DNA of 64,000 nucleotides from Lepidodermella squamata (Eukaryota; Gastrotricha): the NCBI GenBank assembly GCA_047495785.1, contig JBLDXI010000048.1, positions 62,001 to 126,000 on the forward strand, given 5' to 3'. Below the pieces are notes generated by a model that did not search any database, had not been told where the DNA came from, and saw only the letters and a list, made by a program, of their open reading frames with translations. Shown in pieces: positions 8,885 through 21,900 of this stretch. Made by a program: the position numbers and the translations under genes. Every line of letters starts with the position of its first letter. Position 1 is the first letter of the stretch.

Positions 8885-11800
8885 TCATCTCTGCTGTGCG
8901 CCGTACTGCCCGCCGGCATAGCTCTGCCACGGGTTCTGAGTCGCCGATGGCGCCGCTGCAGACTGCTGAGCCGCCGCCGCTTGCTGCTGCGATGGCTGTT
9001 GCCCAGTTGCCGCCGTCTGCTGCTGCGCCTGGGCCGCGGCCGCGTACTGGCTGTAGTACTGCTGCCACTGCGCCCACTGCTGCTGGTAGGCGGCCTGCTG
9101 CGCGGGTGTCATCGAGGCTGTCGAGGTGGGCGGCTGGCCGGGCGCGGCGGCGGGTGCGGCAGCCGATGCCGAGCCCGGCGTCGCTCCGCCTTGTTGCGCC
9201 TGCGCCGCTTGCGCCAACTGCTGCTGGTGTTGCTGCCATTGAGCACCGTATTGCTGCCACTGTCATAAACACAAAAATGCGAAAATCAATCACATGGATA
9301 AATAAATAATCGTCCTAAGGCGCCTTAACTGCTCAAAACATTACGTAAATGATTTTCCGATTTTTCAACTTTTCCCCTATTTTCCCGTAACTGAGTTCGC
9401 GAAACAAAAGTGATCAACAACAACAACAGAGAAAACCCGATGGTAAACGGTTCGGTATTTTCGGTACTTTACCATATTAAACCGATTTTTAAGGTATACT
9501 TAAAGTTAATTGTATTTCAGTTTTTTCCAGCACTCGTTTTTTTGCGAAAAACAAGTTGACATTCGCAGATATTTCAACTAGTCTTTTCACCAGTCTATGA
9601 TCGACAATTTGTTCAATCGGATATATAGATTGCATTCTAGCCCTATACTACAAGATCAGAAATCGCACTTACCCATCGCTGTTGCTCGGCTGTCCAGCCC
9701 TGTTGATTGGGCGGCGCCGCTCCAGCCGCAGCCGGTGCCGCGCTTGTCGGGGCCGGTGCCTGTGCCGGGGCCGCCGCTGGAACCGCACTAGGCTGTTGTT
9801 GTTGCTGGTGCCAGTTCGGAGGCGCCGTCTGCTGCTGTTGCTGCGGGGCGACAGGCCGCGGCGGTTGCGCCTGCCAATTCGGCGGCTGAACTTGCTGCTG
9901 CTGAGGGGGCTGAGTCGTCTGCTGTTGCTGTTGCTGCTGGTTCCACTGGTTCCACTGCTGCTGCGGCGGTGGCTGTTGTTGCTGTTGCTGAGCAGCCGGA
10001 GCCTGGTACCCACCGTATTGCGGCTGTTGCGGTTGTTGCTGCTGGTGGTGATAAGAAGACCCTACCGGCGCTGCGTACTGGCCCTGTTGCTGCTGCTGGG
10101 GTGCTCCCGAGGGCGGGCCTGGGCGCTGCGGCGGCTGACTGCTCGACGCCACCGGCGGCACCGTCGAAGAACCGCCCTGGTCCTGCGACCACCGGCTCTG
10201 GCGCGGCCTCTCGCCGTTCTGCGGCCGCTGGTTGTAGCCACCCTGCTGCGGCGGCGGCGGACCTTGCTGCTGCTGGGGAGGCGGTGGACCCTGCTGGTAG
10301 CCTCCCTGGTACCCTCCGCGAGGCGGGCCCTGCTGCCAGCCACGCTCAGGCGGCGGACCGCCCCGGCCCCCGCGATCGAAATCATCCCGCCGCTGGTCAC
10401 CCCAGTTGCCGCCTTGCTGCGGCGGCGGACCACCCCACCTCTGACCCGGGCCCATCGTTGGGTTGGGCAGCAAGCCCTCGCGAGGCGGCCCACCCCCACG
10501 GCCTCCCCGGTCCGAATACCCGCCTCGGTATCCCGTTCCAGCGCCCGGCGGTGGCGGACCACCACGCGGCGCCCCTCGACCGAACCCACGGCCCCGGTAC
10601 CCGCCGTCGTAACCGCCCCGCTCGCTCTGGTACCCCGGCTCGAAGCGGGGAGGCGGCGGCGGTGGGCCTCGCGACCGGTACCGATCAAACTCCGACTCGC
10701 GAAAATGCTCCGGCTCATCGCGGTTGTTCGGAAACCGCGGCGGCCGCCTGTCATCGCCGCCGCCCCGGCCCCGGTCGTCATGGTAGCCGCCACCCCGGCG
10801 CTCGGCGTACCCGCCCCGGCCAGGCCCGAACCGGTCGCCGCGCGTGCGGTCGCTGAAGCGGTCGAACGGCCGGCGGCCATACGACTCGGACGAGCGGCCG
10901 CCGTCGTTGTAGCGCGAACTGCGCGAGTTGTGGTAGTCGGAGCCGCCGCGCGACGCCGCCAGCTCCTCATCTCGCTCGCGCGCCTTCTCGAGCTCGCGGG
11001 CGCCGTCCTCGTTGTACTGTTTCACGAGGTCGCGCGCCTCCTGCTCCGGCAGCTCGGCGTACTCGATCGAGTCGAGGTAGCCGCCCGAGGTGGACGGCAG
11101 CTCGAAGCCGGCGCGCATCTCGACGATGGCGTCGAACGGGATGTCGCGGCCCTCGATGCGCTCGCGCTCCGCACACCGCCGCTTGTACTCCTCGTCGGGC
11201 GGCACGACGACGACGGCCTTGCGCTTGAAGCCGCCGAACAGCGTCATCTTGCGGCGCTGCGTCGACGTGTACACGTTCGTCTGGTCGAGGATGTAGTTGC
11301 GCGGCCGCGTCGCCGCCACTTCGATCAGCTTGTTCAGGCACCGCATCGCCGTGTCGATCAGGTCGCACATTTTGCCGCGCTGTTCGTCCTTGTGCACGCG
11401 CCGGCGCGGCTTGTCGTCGAGCCGCATCGCGTCGAGCACGTACGAGACGCCGAGCGCGTTGAAGCGCATCTCGGCGCGCTCGTGCAGCAGCTTGTTCACG
11501 TAGAAGGTCTTGCCGGCGGAGGGCAGGCCGCACATCATGATGACCTCGCACTCGGCCTTGGAGGCGGGCGGCAGGGGGTTGCGTTCGCGCTCCTCCACCG
11601 CCACGTCGTTGAGCATGACGAAGCCGGCGGGCAGGGCGAACCACGGCGTCGCTTTCTGGCCGAAGTTGCACTCGACCGAGACGTTTTTCAGGAGGAGGTG
11701 CGGCATGAGGGCGACGGGCAGCGGCGTTTCCTGGCCCTCGGTCGCGTTTGCCAGCAACTCCGCGCGGTTGAAAGTGAACGCGTGGACGAGAGGCAGCGGC

Positions 11801-14800
11801 GGCGCTTGCTGCTGCTGCTGCTGATCTTCGACAACGGCAACTGCGGCGGCGGGCGGTGATTTCATTTCGGCCTCGCTTGTTTGGCCTGGCGTTGCATCGC
11901 CGGCTGGCGGTTTTTCGCCGTCGACTGCCATCGGCACCGCGGCGGCGTCCTTCTCCTTTTCCTTCTCCTTCTCCTTCTCTTTGTCCTTGTCTTTCGACTT
12001 GCTGATCGGCATTCGCTCGCCGTTTCGCATCAGGTCGACATAGACAAATTCTGGCTCGGACAGATCCTGCAAAATTCATTTAGAAATAGTCTTAATCATG
12101 CTAATAAGTAGACGGTGAATTAAAATTCGTGAACGTTATCAGAAGTTCCATGGTAAGATAGGTCAAATAATTGAAAATCAATAGACTGTTCAGGAGCAAA
12201 AAATAACGCTCATTGTAAACCAAAAGGAGTAAATGAAAAATGAAAAATGGAGACAAAACGTTTTCTCAGTGCAATCTGCGCGGTTAATTCTATCATTACT
12301 GGTTGGTTTACGTTGACAAAATGCAACAATGTGTGGTTTCAACGTTCAACTTCATGAATCAGATTCATGCCATGCAAATAGAACTCGAATTTAGACAGTA
12401 ATTATTCAAGGCTAGTTTTTAACGCGACGATGTTGCGGACGACGATCGCAAGGCGCGCTTTTAGTGGGCGAGGGAATGCGCTTTCACCGTCGCATTTGTT
12501 GAGCTAATCCACGAGCATCGCGAAAACCGCACACACAATTGTTGCATTCAACTAACAAATCAGGTTTGCTTCAATCTTTGCCCAAGAAAGGGAGTAATGC
12601 GAGTTTCAGAAACAAATCACAGAATTCGACAGGCGCATGCGGTTGGAAACAGACCAACTTATTCAACGCTGGCACATTTTTCTGGTTGAACGGGTGTGCA
12701 TTTTGAATTTTGATGTGCCAAATGGGAAAAATCTTACGCCGGTACCAAATTTCATTTAATTCAATACCTAACCATTTTATTCGTTTTTCAACTGGTTAGG
12801 GTTAGGGTTAGGTTAGGGTTGATTGAAGACTGGGTCTTCAAATTGGGGATTTGGAATAATTTGGTACGGAATTCAATGATGTTTGGTACTGAATTCAATA
12901 ATTTGGTAATGATCTCACTATATCCCGTGCCAATTTACTTGAACAAGTCGCGTGTCAATAAGACAATAATAGGCCAGTATGAAATGTCGGGGATAGGGCC
13001 GCGTTGCAAAATATCAACTGCAATTATTTAGTTTCTAAACGGGTACCTATTCAAACCGAAACCCCGCAAAAATTACAATAAATGAGAGCCGAAGCTGCGG
13101 AATTGCCTCTTTTTGATTTAGGTACGACAAAGTCTATCACTAATCAGCCGCCTACACTTTGGAAAACCAGATTTTAACCAGTCGTCTACTAATTCGTCTG
13201 TCATGGGAGGTTAACGACTTACGAGTAAAACGGTGATGACATCGGTTTCGGTGCACTTGGAGCCGAATTCGCGTGATTCGTGCTTCGAGCTGATCAAGCG
13301 GCCGCGGCAGTCGAACGCAAACGACAGCTTGTCATCGGCGAGGCGATTCGGCGCGACCGACGGCGTCGAAAAGCCGATGCGCAGCACGTGGCGCGGCTTC
13401 TCGTCCGGGTGGATCGACGTGGGCGTGATGAGGCGCACGACGCGCACTTCGTAGGCGACGCGCGCCCGCGACTCGAGGGTGATGGGCACGCCGTACGTCG
13501 CCTTCACGCCGCCCATCATCATGCCGAAGCCCTCGTCGTTCATCGTCTTGGCGCGGTAGCCGTCGTGGTCGAGCACGAGGTTCAGGTCGGAGAAGAAGCG
13601 GTCGAGCGCGACGGTCGTCGACTGCCACCACAGGTCCGGTTCCGCGCCGCTGGCGCCGGCCGAGCTCAGGTCGAGCGCGCCGCCCGACGACGAGCCGCCG
13701 ACGCGGCGCCGCTTCTCGTCGGGCTCGCGCGACGACACCGACTCGTCGTCGTCGTCGCGTGACCGCCGGTGCTCCGAGCGCCGGTGGCTGCCAGAGTCGC
13801 GGTGGCTCGGCCGGTCGCGGTCGTGGTCTGAGGAGGAGCCGCGGCGGGCGCTGTTGCTGCCGTTTCGCGGCGACCTCGAATTTCCGGGCGATTCCGATCG
13901 GTATCTGTCGCGGCTAGAAAATAGTGAAAATTGCAGTTAAAAATCACGTGATCGATTTACGAAAATAACATAATTTATCATCATCAGCAAAACCGCTTCG
14001 AGAATAATTAGACAAAATTAAGCAATCGTGAAATTTCGTCATGGTTTATGTCTAAAAGTGTCCCATCGTCAGAAAAAGCTAGCAAGAGCTCTCGAGAGAG
14101 TTTGTCTCGACTAAACAAATTACACCAGATTTTGACGTAACTTTCTGAATTTAGGATTTAGGTTCTCCAAACACGAAAAAAACTTATTTTTGGGAAAAAT
14201 AACGTCAGAGTCACAAATGTAACACTGGAAACATAAATGTATAGCAGGGTGTGCACTTTTCTACACCGTAGCAATTTTCTACAACGATGTGGTTAATTTG
14301 TCTCAAGGTTGAGCAATATTAGACTAGAATATTATATTTCGAAAAATCTCAATTTTCCAATTGAATCTTTCCGCAAATAACAGACATAAAAAGCCGAAAG
14401 CTTGAGATTGCGAGTCAAGTTTCAAGCCCATCAAAGTCATGGGTAAAAGTATCAAAGTTACCAAACTCACATTTTCTCTGCAACAGGTTGGTTTTCAGAT
14501 TCTGGCTGGTCCTGGGACTTATGTTCGCCGGAACTATCGCCGTTATTATTATTGTTGTTGTTAGCCGACTCTTCTCCGTCGTCAAAGTCGTTATTTTTGT
14601 TGCTATTTTCAGCGTTGTCATTGCCACCACCATGGCTATTTGATCCGTGATCATCATCATCTTCATGCATAGCGTGCGGATTTTCGCCATATTCGTGATA
14701 TGATGGCTTCTGATCAGGGTAAGCGCCTTGGTCATAATGCTCACCAGCCTGGCCATTTTCTTCGCCATAATACTGACCACCATCACCAGGCTGTTTATAG

Positions 14801-15223
14801 TCCTCCTCGTGCTCCTCTTGCTTATAGTCGTATTCGCCAGCGGCAGAATGATGCCGACCATTACCATTTCCATTGCCGTTATTGTGCTCATCCTCTTCGT
14901 CGCCTTTTACAAGGCCTTCCATCGAAGCGGATGATTCAGAGGGAGGCAAACCATTCTCCTCGTCTAGATAATTATCGAAAAACAAAATCAAGTCAGTTTC
15001 AGACGAAAAATAACAAAAAACGGTGTTTAACTAGCTGAAAAAGATAGGAAATAAATTAAAGAACTTATGCAGCTGCGGTGGGCATAACTCAGGTCATGCT
15101 ACACGTACTGGTTATTGCTGATTTCAATCGCATTAGTAGCTCAGGCTTTAAGCCGTGAGAATCCAATCCGCGGCGCTGCAACTCTGCTTTCAATTCAGGA
15201 ACCTTCAGCGAATCCGGATCCAT
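8885..15223 (-). CDS. hnRNP U-like protein: SAP, SPRY, P-loop kinase-like, RGG and Q-rich tail (5 exons)
   Basis: Exons in transcription order: 15223-15109, 14963-14471, 13913-13223, 12066-9673, 9259-8885; all GT-AG, phases 1, 2, 0, 0; 1355 residues. Exon 1 encodes a SAP DNA-binding motif ([15 protein letters not shown]..., residues 1-37). Residues 39-200 are acidic and Asn/His/Gly-rich, then an Arg/Ser-rich stretch. SPRY runs from about 290, is interrupted by a Lys/Glu and Gln low-complexity insert of about 80 residues (455-525) and resumes to about 590. A P-loop nucleotide-binding domain follows with Walker A GLPSAGKT at 613-620 and the family motif YILDQTNVY. The C-terminal third is RGG/RGY-rich and then Gln/Pro-rich, ending in repeated YxQYAAAAQ-type stretches. 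Domain order equals vertebrate HNRNPU/HNRNPUL, nuclear RNA- and scaffold-attachment proteins. Exon 1 was found only by searching for the missing SAP motif. Confidence 0.9.
12067..13222 (-). other. large intron 3 of the hnRNP U-like gene
   Basis: 1156 bp, AT-rich, no coding sequence seen. Contains a short telomere-like repeat (12795-12820) and several near-repeats of 'ggtacnnaattcaat' around 12740-12905. Confidence 0.7.
12795..12820 (+). repeat. short interstitial (TTAGGG)n-like repeat
   Basis: About four imperfect GGTTAG/TTAGGG units inside an intron; one unit lacks a G. Could be chance or a telomere-repair scar. Confidence 0.5.
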
Positions 15224-17142
15224 TTATAAAAAAACAGGAAACGATAACAGCGTCGTCAGCAGCGGTAATATCAGGAGTAATAATTAGTCAATTAATATTT
15301 TTAAAACAGTTTGTCTGCTCGCGTTGTGATGAACCTATTTTGCACGACTGGATCAATCATTATCAATATCAGTTATCATCATCATCAGTATTTTTCAAAC
15401 TGCAAACACCAAGCGACAAAGATGGTATACAGCACATCATGTGTAGTAAACGGTGTAATATGATATGGAAAAGCGACTATTCAAGGTGCTATTTCAACAT
15501 TATCTTTATCAACAGCTTTTCTTCTATATTTCAGGTAGGCATATACATTCAATTTAACGAGACAAATAAAAACATAAGATCTGCTGCCCGCTGCTCCCTT
15601 ATCCTCAGCTGCCACTGCTTTCTTAGATTGTCAGCTGCAACTGCATCACGGCTGCATGATTCGTTAATCGTATATCGCGGATTCTACGATACATTCAACA
15701 GTATGTAGATGTAGTGCGTTCAATTCGATCAGTTATGCGTGACTTTCAGATCATCATTGACGGAAGAATGGCAATTAGATTTGCAGCCGTTAAAATTTAC
15801 CATTTCAGTAAAGCAGCTATTTAATTAACCGTCATCAGCGGACTCAGCATCCCAGCAATTGCCTCACGAGAATTCAAGCCTGAATGTGAATAACAAAACG
15901 AATAATGATAATATCAGCAATCAGGCAAAATTTATTGTAAAGCCCCGATTGATAGCAATGAGTCATCGTGAATATACCAATTACAAATGCGAGGCGAATG
16001 ATAATCATAGATTTAAGATTCAACAAAATTCAACATGCACAATTCTTCGAATACTTCAGATAATCAGAGAAATGATCTAAGCGTGGGTGATAAAATCGGA
16101 TATATACCTCAGCGAACGACGCGCATAGTTGATTCGCAGCAAATCTCGCAGCACGGTACACAGCGAGATGCGAAAAATCATCTGTTGTCGATTGTCCGTG
16201 AGAGTTGCAGGCCATGGACATCAGACTTTGTCTTTTTCAGTAGTTCGATAGGTTCCATAATCCATATTCCGTATTGATCGTCAATACCCAAGAGAGTTGT
16301 TATCTCAAGCGAGAAGGATGAAGCAGATCTCACGTTTCGCCTAGCTCCTGAGCATGCATCGGTTCCAAAAAATCGGTAATAGAACTAGCAAGGGTTATGC
16401 TACAGGCGGCAAACCCAAGCATTACGAGCATACCGTCACAGCCAACAGCAAATCGGTAAAAGTTGCGAGCAGGGCCTAAAAAGCGAACTTCGAAACGCGA
16501 AAAAAACAAAATCGGCGTAGCCATTTTTATTTGAGTTCAAGTTTTATTTTCAACTTTATAAAACAAGTATTTTTGTGTTTATTAAAATATTTGTTACCAA
16601 AAATTATTCTATGATACGCCAATTAATTTTTATCTGTTCTATTTTTGATGAAGGGGTGGAAGGTCAGTGAGTGTGCCGGCTTGGGGAATACCGACGATAT
16701 CGCCGTTTGAGCAGAATCGATCGACCTACGCGGGTCGTGCGTGAGTAAAGTAAAGCAATGTTCTCAGTTACAAAGCTACCCTCTATACACACAGGTTGAC
16801 AGGTTGAGTGTGATCGAACCTTGAGTTTCAGCGGAGCAGCAGCAGCAGCTGTTACATACATGCGGATATTCGTGTTAACTGCACGAGTTCAGACACGAAT
16901 TAATTTTTTTCCGATCTTCTCCCGCGGAGCTCTAGTATGTTGCGAACAATACGAATGTGCTAGATTCGAGTCGCCTCGTTTCTTCTCTAATCTCTAGCTC
17001 TGCTTAGTCCTGTGTTCTGTGGCTTTTGTTTTGAGTTGCGCAAGATGCAGGATGTTAGTACACGAGATCTACATACTTCGCTTTGTTTTTCACTTATCTA
17101 AATTGTTTTCCAGTTTCTAGTTATTGATTATTGCTTATTAAA
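15224..17142. other. divergent intergenic region between hnRNP U-like and Rpt5 genes
   Basis: 1.9 kb with no supported gene. It must contain both promoters. Short open frames here have no recognisable motifs and biased AT-rich composition. Confidence 0.45.
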
Positions 17143-18485
17143 ATGGCCTCAACCCAAGCAGCGAAAGCTAAAATGGATACTGACGACAGCAATGATCTTC
17201 CTGACGAGGTGTTGCGCATGAGCACGGACGAAATTGTGGCTCGCACCAGGCTGCTTGACAATGAGATTAGGGTTAGTTTCTATTGCTTCGTGTGTACCAA
17301 CATTTGAACATCCTGTTCATCCACTAGATCATGAAATCAGAAATCATCAAGGTAACCCACGAACTGCAGACTGAAAAAGAGCACATTCGCGAGAATGCTG
17401 AGAAAATCAAAGTCAACATGCATCTACCGTATCTTGTGGCCAACGTCATCGAAATTCTAGACACAGATCCCCAGGGAATGGAGGATGGCCTCGGCGCTGA
17501 TCTCGACGCGCAACGCAAGGGAAAGTCCGCTGTCATTAAGACTTCAACCCGCCAAACCTACTACCTACCAGTCATCGGCCTTGTAGACCCTGAAAATCTG
17601 AAACCCGGTGATTTGATCGGTGTCAACAAAGACTCGTATCTCGTTTTGGAGAAACTGCCCGCGGAATACGATGCTCGAGTAAAGGCGATGGAGGTCGACG
17701 AACGGCCGACTGAGCAATATTCAGATATCGGTGGCCTCGACAAGCAAATTCAGGAACTTATCGAGGCTGTAGTTCTACCCATGACGCATAAAGATCGGTT
17801 CCAGGCTTTGGGAATTCAACCGCCTAAGGGTGTTTTGCTCTACGGACCGCCTGGTACAGGCAAGACGCTGCTTGCCAGGGCGTGCGCTGCTCAAACGAAG
17901 GCAACTTTCCTGAAACTTGCCGGTCCTCAACTCGTGCAGATGTTCATCGGTGATGGCGCGAAACTCGTGCGAGACGCGTTCTCCCTCGCCAAGGAAAAGT
18001 GCCCCGCCATTATTTTCATCGACGAACTCGACGCTATTGGCACGAAGCGTTTCGATTCGGAGAAGGCGGGCGATCGCGAGGTGCAGCGTACCATGTTAGA
18101 ACTGCTCAACCAAATGGACGGTTTCCACCCGAACCAGGACATCAAAGTCATCGGCGCGACGAACCGTGTCGACATTCTCGACCCTGCCCTGCTGCGATCT
18201 GGCCGTTTCGATCGCAAGATCGAATTCCCGATGCCGACCGAGGAAGCTCGCGGTCGCATCATGCAAATCCACTCGCGCAAGATGAACGTGCATGCCGATG
18301 TGAACTTCGACGAGTTGGCTCGCTGCACGGACGACTTCAACGGGGCGCAACTGAAGGCGGTGTGCGTTGAGGCGGGCATGATTGCCCTGCGACGCGGCGC
18401 GGCCATCGTCATCCACGAGGACTACATGGAGGGCATTATCGAAGTGCAGGCGAAGAAGAAGGCGCATCTCACTTACTACGCCTAA
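17143..18485 (+). CDS. PSMC3: 26S proteasome regulatory subunit Rpt5 / PSMC3 (AAA ATPase)
   Basis: Two exons, 17143-17271 and 17328-18485 (56-bp intron), 428 residues, near the usual 420-440 of the family. One of six AAA ATPases of the 19S base that unfold ubiquitylated substrates and open the 20S gate. Visible: N-terminal coiled coil ([14 protein letters not shown], from residue 44), an OB-fold region, Walker A GPPGTGKT at 216-223, Walker [10 protein letters not shown] with Asp275-Glu276, sensor/arginine-finger region [12 protein letters not shown], and the C-terminal HbYX motif YYA that docks into the 20S alpha ring. The start gives [12 protein letters not shown]. The splice joins DNEIR to IMKSE, continuous in the family. 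Poly(A) signal at 18666. Confidence 0.97.
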
Positions 18486-18920
18486 GTCACCGATCGTCAC
18501 GTACTACACTGATTTATTCCTGCTATTAATGACTTTCATTATTGTGTTAAACTTGATAAAAATACGCGCAACAATTGCAACAAAAAGTGAAACAAGTTCT
18601 GTAAAACAGCATGTTTGCGGCGAGTTGGACTAGCTCAAGGCTTTATACTTGGGATTGGGGCAAAAAATAAACGATTGAAAACTAAATTGAAAACAAACTA
18701 ATTCATCGTGAACCAGGTTTCAATGGCTTCGAGCTAGTCTAACTCCAAGGTTTGTCTTGTACTGAAATTCTACGTAGAAAATTCCGTGCGCTCTAAGCGC
18801 GAATCTGTTCTCTGTGTTTTGCTTCTGCGAAAAAACGAGGAAAGAACCAAACTAATGGTGATAATACAGAAAATTTGAATAAAATCGGAATTTTACTCGG
18901 GTATTTTTGTGTCTTAGATA
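18486..18920. other. Rpt5 3' UTR and spacer before uS5m
   Basis: Contains the Rpt5 poly(A) signal and a loose inverted repeat (around 18623-18640 and 18725-18745, core 'gactagctc'). A possible 5' UTR splice acceptor, tcttag, lies just before the uS5m start. Confidence 0.4.
18666..18671 (+). other. poly(A) signal AATAAA of Rpt5
   Basis: AATAAA 181 bases after the stop codon, in the short spacer before the next gene. Confidence 0.55.
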
Positions 18921-21900
18921 ATGCTGAAATTACTGTCGAGTTTAACCGGGGCGTTGAGTAAATTGACGGTGAATCCGGTGCGCAATGTGTCATTTGCGAA
19001 TTCGGTGACTGCCGATGAGCTGTGGCGGTCGGTGACGTCGAAGAGCGCGGCTGGCGGCAAGCGGACGGGCGGCAAACGAGGCGGTACGAAGAAGAAGACT
19101 GACTTGAACCGCGGCCAGGTGATCGGCATGGGCGCGCGCGGCATGATCTGGCCCGGGCTGAACTCGCCCGTGTCGCAGGGCCCGCGCCTCGTCGCCCAGG
19201 CGCCGTTCACGCCCGACCCGCACCGCATGGATGCGATTTACCGCCTGCGCAACAAGCTGGGCGTGCGGCGGCGCATGAAATTGGCGCCGCTCGAGCGAGG
19301 CTGGACCGGGTCGCGGTGGCCAGGCATGAAAATCGGCCCGCCTGATCCGATCGGCGATTGTAAGTTGACTATAGATCGTTTGCAAATATACCCAAGTATT
19401 ATGAGCTCGAACGTGTAATAGCTATACCTATTGCAAATTAGGGTTGCACTTTATTTAACCCGCAATCGCAACAATCGCCGTATTTCGCTTGCGGTCGACT
19501 GTTATAGGGCTGGAAACCTCGAAGCCTATTATCTTGGCTGCTAAAATTTGAAACATGAGGCCGATTCACGAAAAAATATTGAGAAAACTGGCGAAATTTA
19601 AACTTGGAATTTCAGTTCGAGTTTAGCATGTTGTAGTTCGCGAATGCTCTATGGCTACCTCATATTCAATGCAGAATTGAAACTTGGAGTTATTTCATTA
19701 TTTCATTAGAAATAGGCGTGTGGTAGATGCATGTTTAAGCTAGATTGAGTAGGTGTTAAGTATCACAAAAATTGTCTTAGTTTTTCGCGTTCCCGTAGAA
19801 TCCGTGTGAATGTGAACATTCTTACAAGCCCACTGGGATGAAATTTTGTTTACGACCTCTGCCTCTCGGCACTCGCGGCGCGTTGACCCACTGACGTAAG
19901 CAAGCCTAATCAACCCTTCCATACCGCAATAAGATTCAAAAAATTCGTACCGGGGAGTTTCTTGGGAATGTACATACTGTATATACCGATTTGGAAGGCT
20001 CTGCCTTGTCACTGCATCAATCAACCTGCAGCTCCTGCTTGAAGTAACTTGAAATCATCGGAACAATAATTACTTTCATCGTACCATTTTTATCTGAAAC
20101 CATCGGAACCATCGGAATAAATATTTCGCTATTAAAAATTCATTATTTCATCGGAAAAGCTTCATTTCAATAACAGTATATTCCGACACTTTAAGTTACT
20201 GATTTCCGACGAATAATTAGAAAGCTGTTTTAAATTTTAAACCCCGGCGCGTATTTCGAGTTGCTAGCCCTCCGTTTTTTCCTACGCCAACAGAAACAGA
20301 GCCGGTGAGTTTGCCACGACCTCGACCTCGGCTACAGACAGTTTCGTCAACAGATATCATCGATGTGATAGCTGTTAACCGACTACGACCACGCCTTGGT
20401 TCAGAAACCACAGGTTCAGCTTGGGCTGGAACATTAGCCGTACTAGGACCACGTCTAGGCTCAGCAACCAAAGGTTTCAGAAACCCAGTGATTGATGACA
20501 TCGTCGGTTTTCGAGAGAAATGCAGTGAGGGCGGGACAGTCCTATCAGTTCCTTCAGCCTTTACCCGATTATTCAGCGATTCATTCGCGTTATTAGTTAT
20601 AGAGCGTTATTATTATAAAATCAGAGGCGCCTTCATACCAACACGACAGCGGACCATAGATATAAATTGGCTAGAATTACTTCATGAAGTCTTCGTAAAC
20701 GCAAGCATTAGGAATAGCCCTAAGCTCATCCTTCGTCGATAGCCATAACACTAGGAACTGCAAAGAGAAATTGATTAATTATCGTCTGAAACCGTCGGAA
20801 ATCGCCTCGTTGTAATCTTTTGCCAGTTGGACGACAAAAATAGGTCCGTTTTTTCGTTTCTTGGAAAATTTCTATGAACGCACTTGACCATTTTACAGGA
20901 ATGGAAACATTTTTAGCGTACCGTAACGCGCCCTAAATTTGGACACCCCAAATTTGGACACTTTGAGCTTTAGCCCAAAATATCAATTTGTGCATAACTG
21001 ATAAAAATTTCAAAATTTCACTGAAAAATAGCTCCCTTCATGGGCTTTCCAACGGTACCAAATTTGCCAATACTTTCATGTACTATCGATTTGCGAAAAA
21101 TCGCCGAAGCTCGATCACTCAGAAAGGTGTTTTGGGACCCCCCTTGCCAAATGCTCACCTGTGAACGGTTAGGGCTGAAATTTTTTTTGCGCATAGGGAT
21201 TTACCTAAACTAAATTCTGTATAAAAATCTCGGCAGAAGGACAAGCCAATTTTGATACAGGTGACTTTGAATTTAGCCTCTAAATTTGGACACTTTTAAT
21301 GATATTTTTATCTCTATGCATATGCAAACGAAATGTATGCTTTTTGTCAGTTTTTGAAAAGAATGGCAACGCATTGATGGAACCTTGGAATTAGCTTAAT
21401 GACTCCCGGCCTAGGCTATGTTTCAAATATCTGCGATTGAATATTAAATTTTCTGAGGTAGGAAATGTATGAGGGTGCCCACTTAGACGTTCAGGGTCTG
21501 CTTTTTCCAACACACACAAACACGCAACGGGCGTCGGTAAACGAACACATGGGTTAAGGACAGTAAATTTGGCGACATGATGTAATGCGCGTCTGATCCA
21601 ATTTATTGGCTCAGGTCAGTCTGTGATCCCCCGATCGCAGTGACGCTGGAGGGGCACTTTGATTGCCCGATCGGCGCGGCTCTCTGAGCCAAATGCCCCA
21701 GTAGGTTAGGGGGGGGGGGGGGGGGGGGATTTTCTGAGGTTAATATCGTTGCGAAGTCGAGTGGTGTTCATTAGAACGCGCACTTCAGATTATTTCTCAA
21801 ACAATTTCTGCTGCTGTTATTATCGATACGCCAACTTCGTCAGATATTTCCAACAACAAGCTGTTTCAACATCAAGCTGTACGTCATCGATCGATACTAC

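Noticed and set aside
9682-11859. 725-codon open frame on the plus strand
   Set aside because: Antisense to the hnRNP U-like exon. Its Leu/Arg-rich composition is the expected shadow of Gln/Gly/Arg-rich GC-rich coding sequence, and it has no domain.
10967-12079. 370-codon Arg-rich minus-strand frame
   Set aside because: Alternate frame of the same GC-rich exon that encodes the P-loop domain; no motif.
15115-15708. 197-codon plus-strand frame
   Set aside because: Overlaps antisense the SAP exon of the hnRNP U-like gene and continues in AT-rich spacer without any motif.
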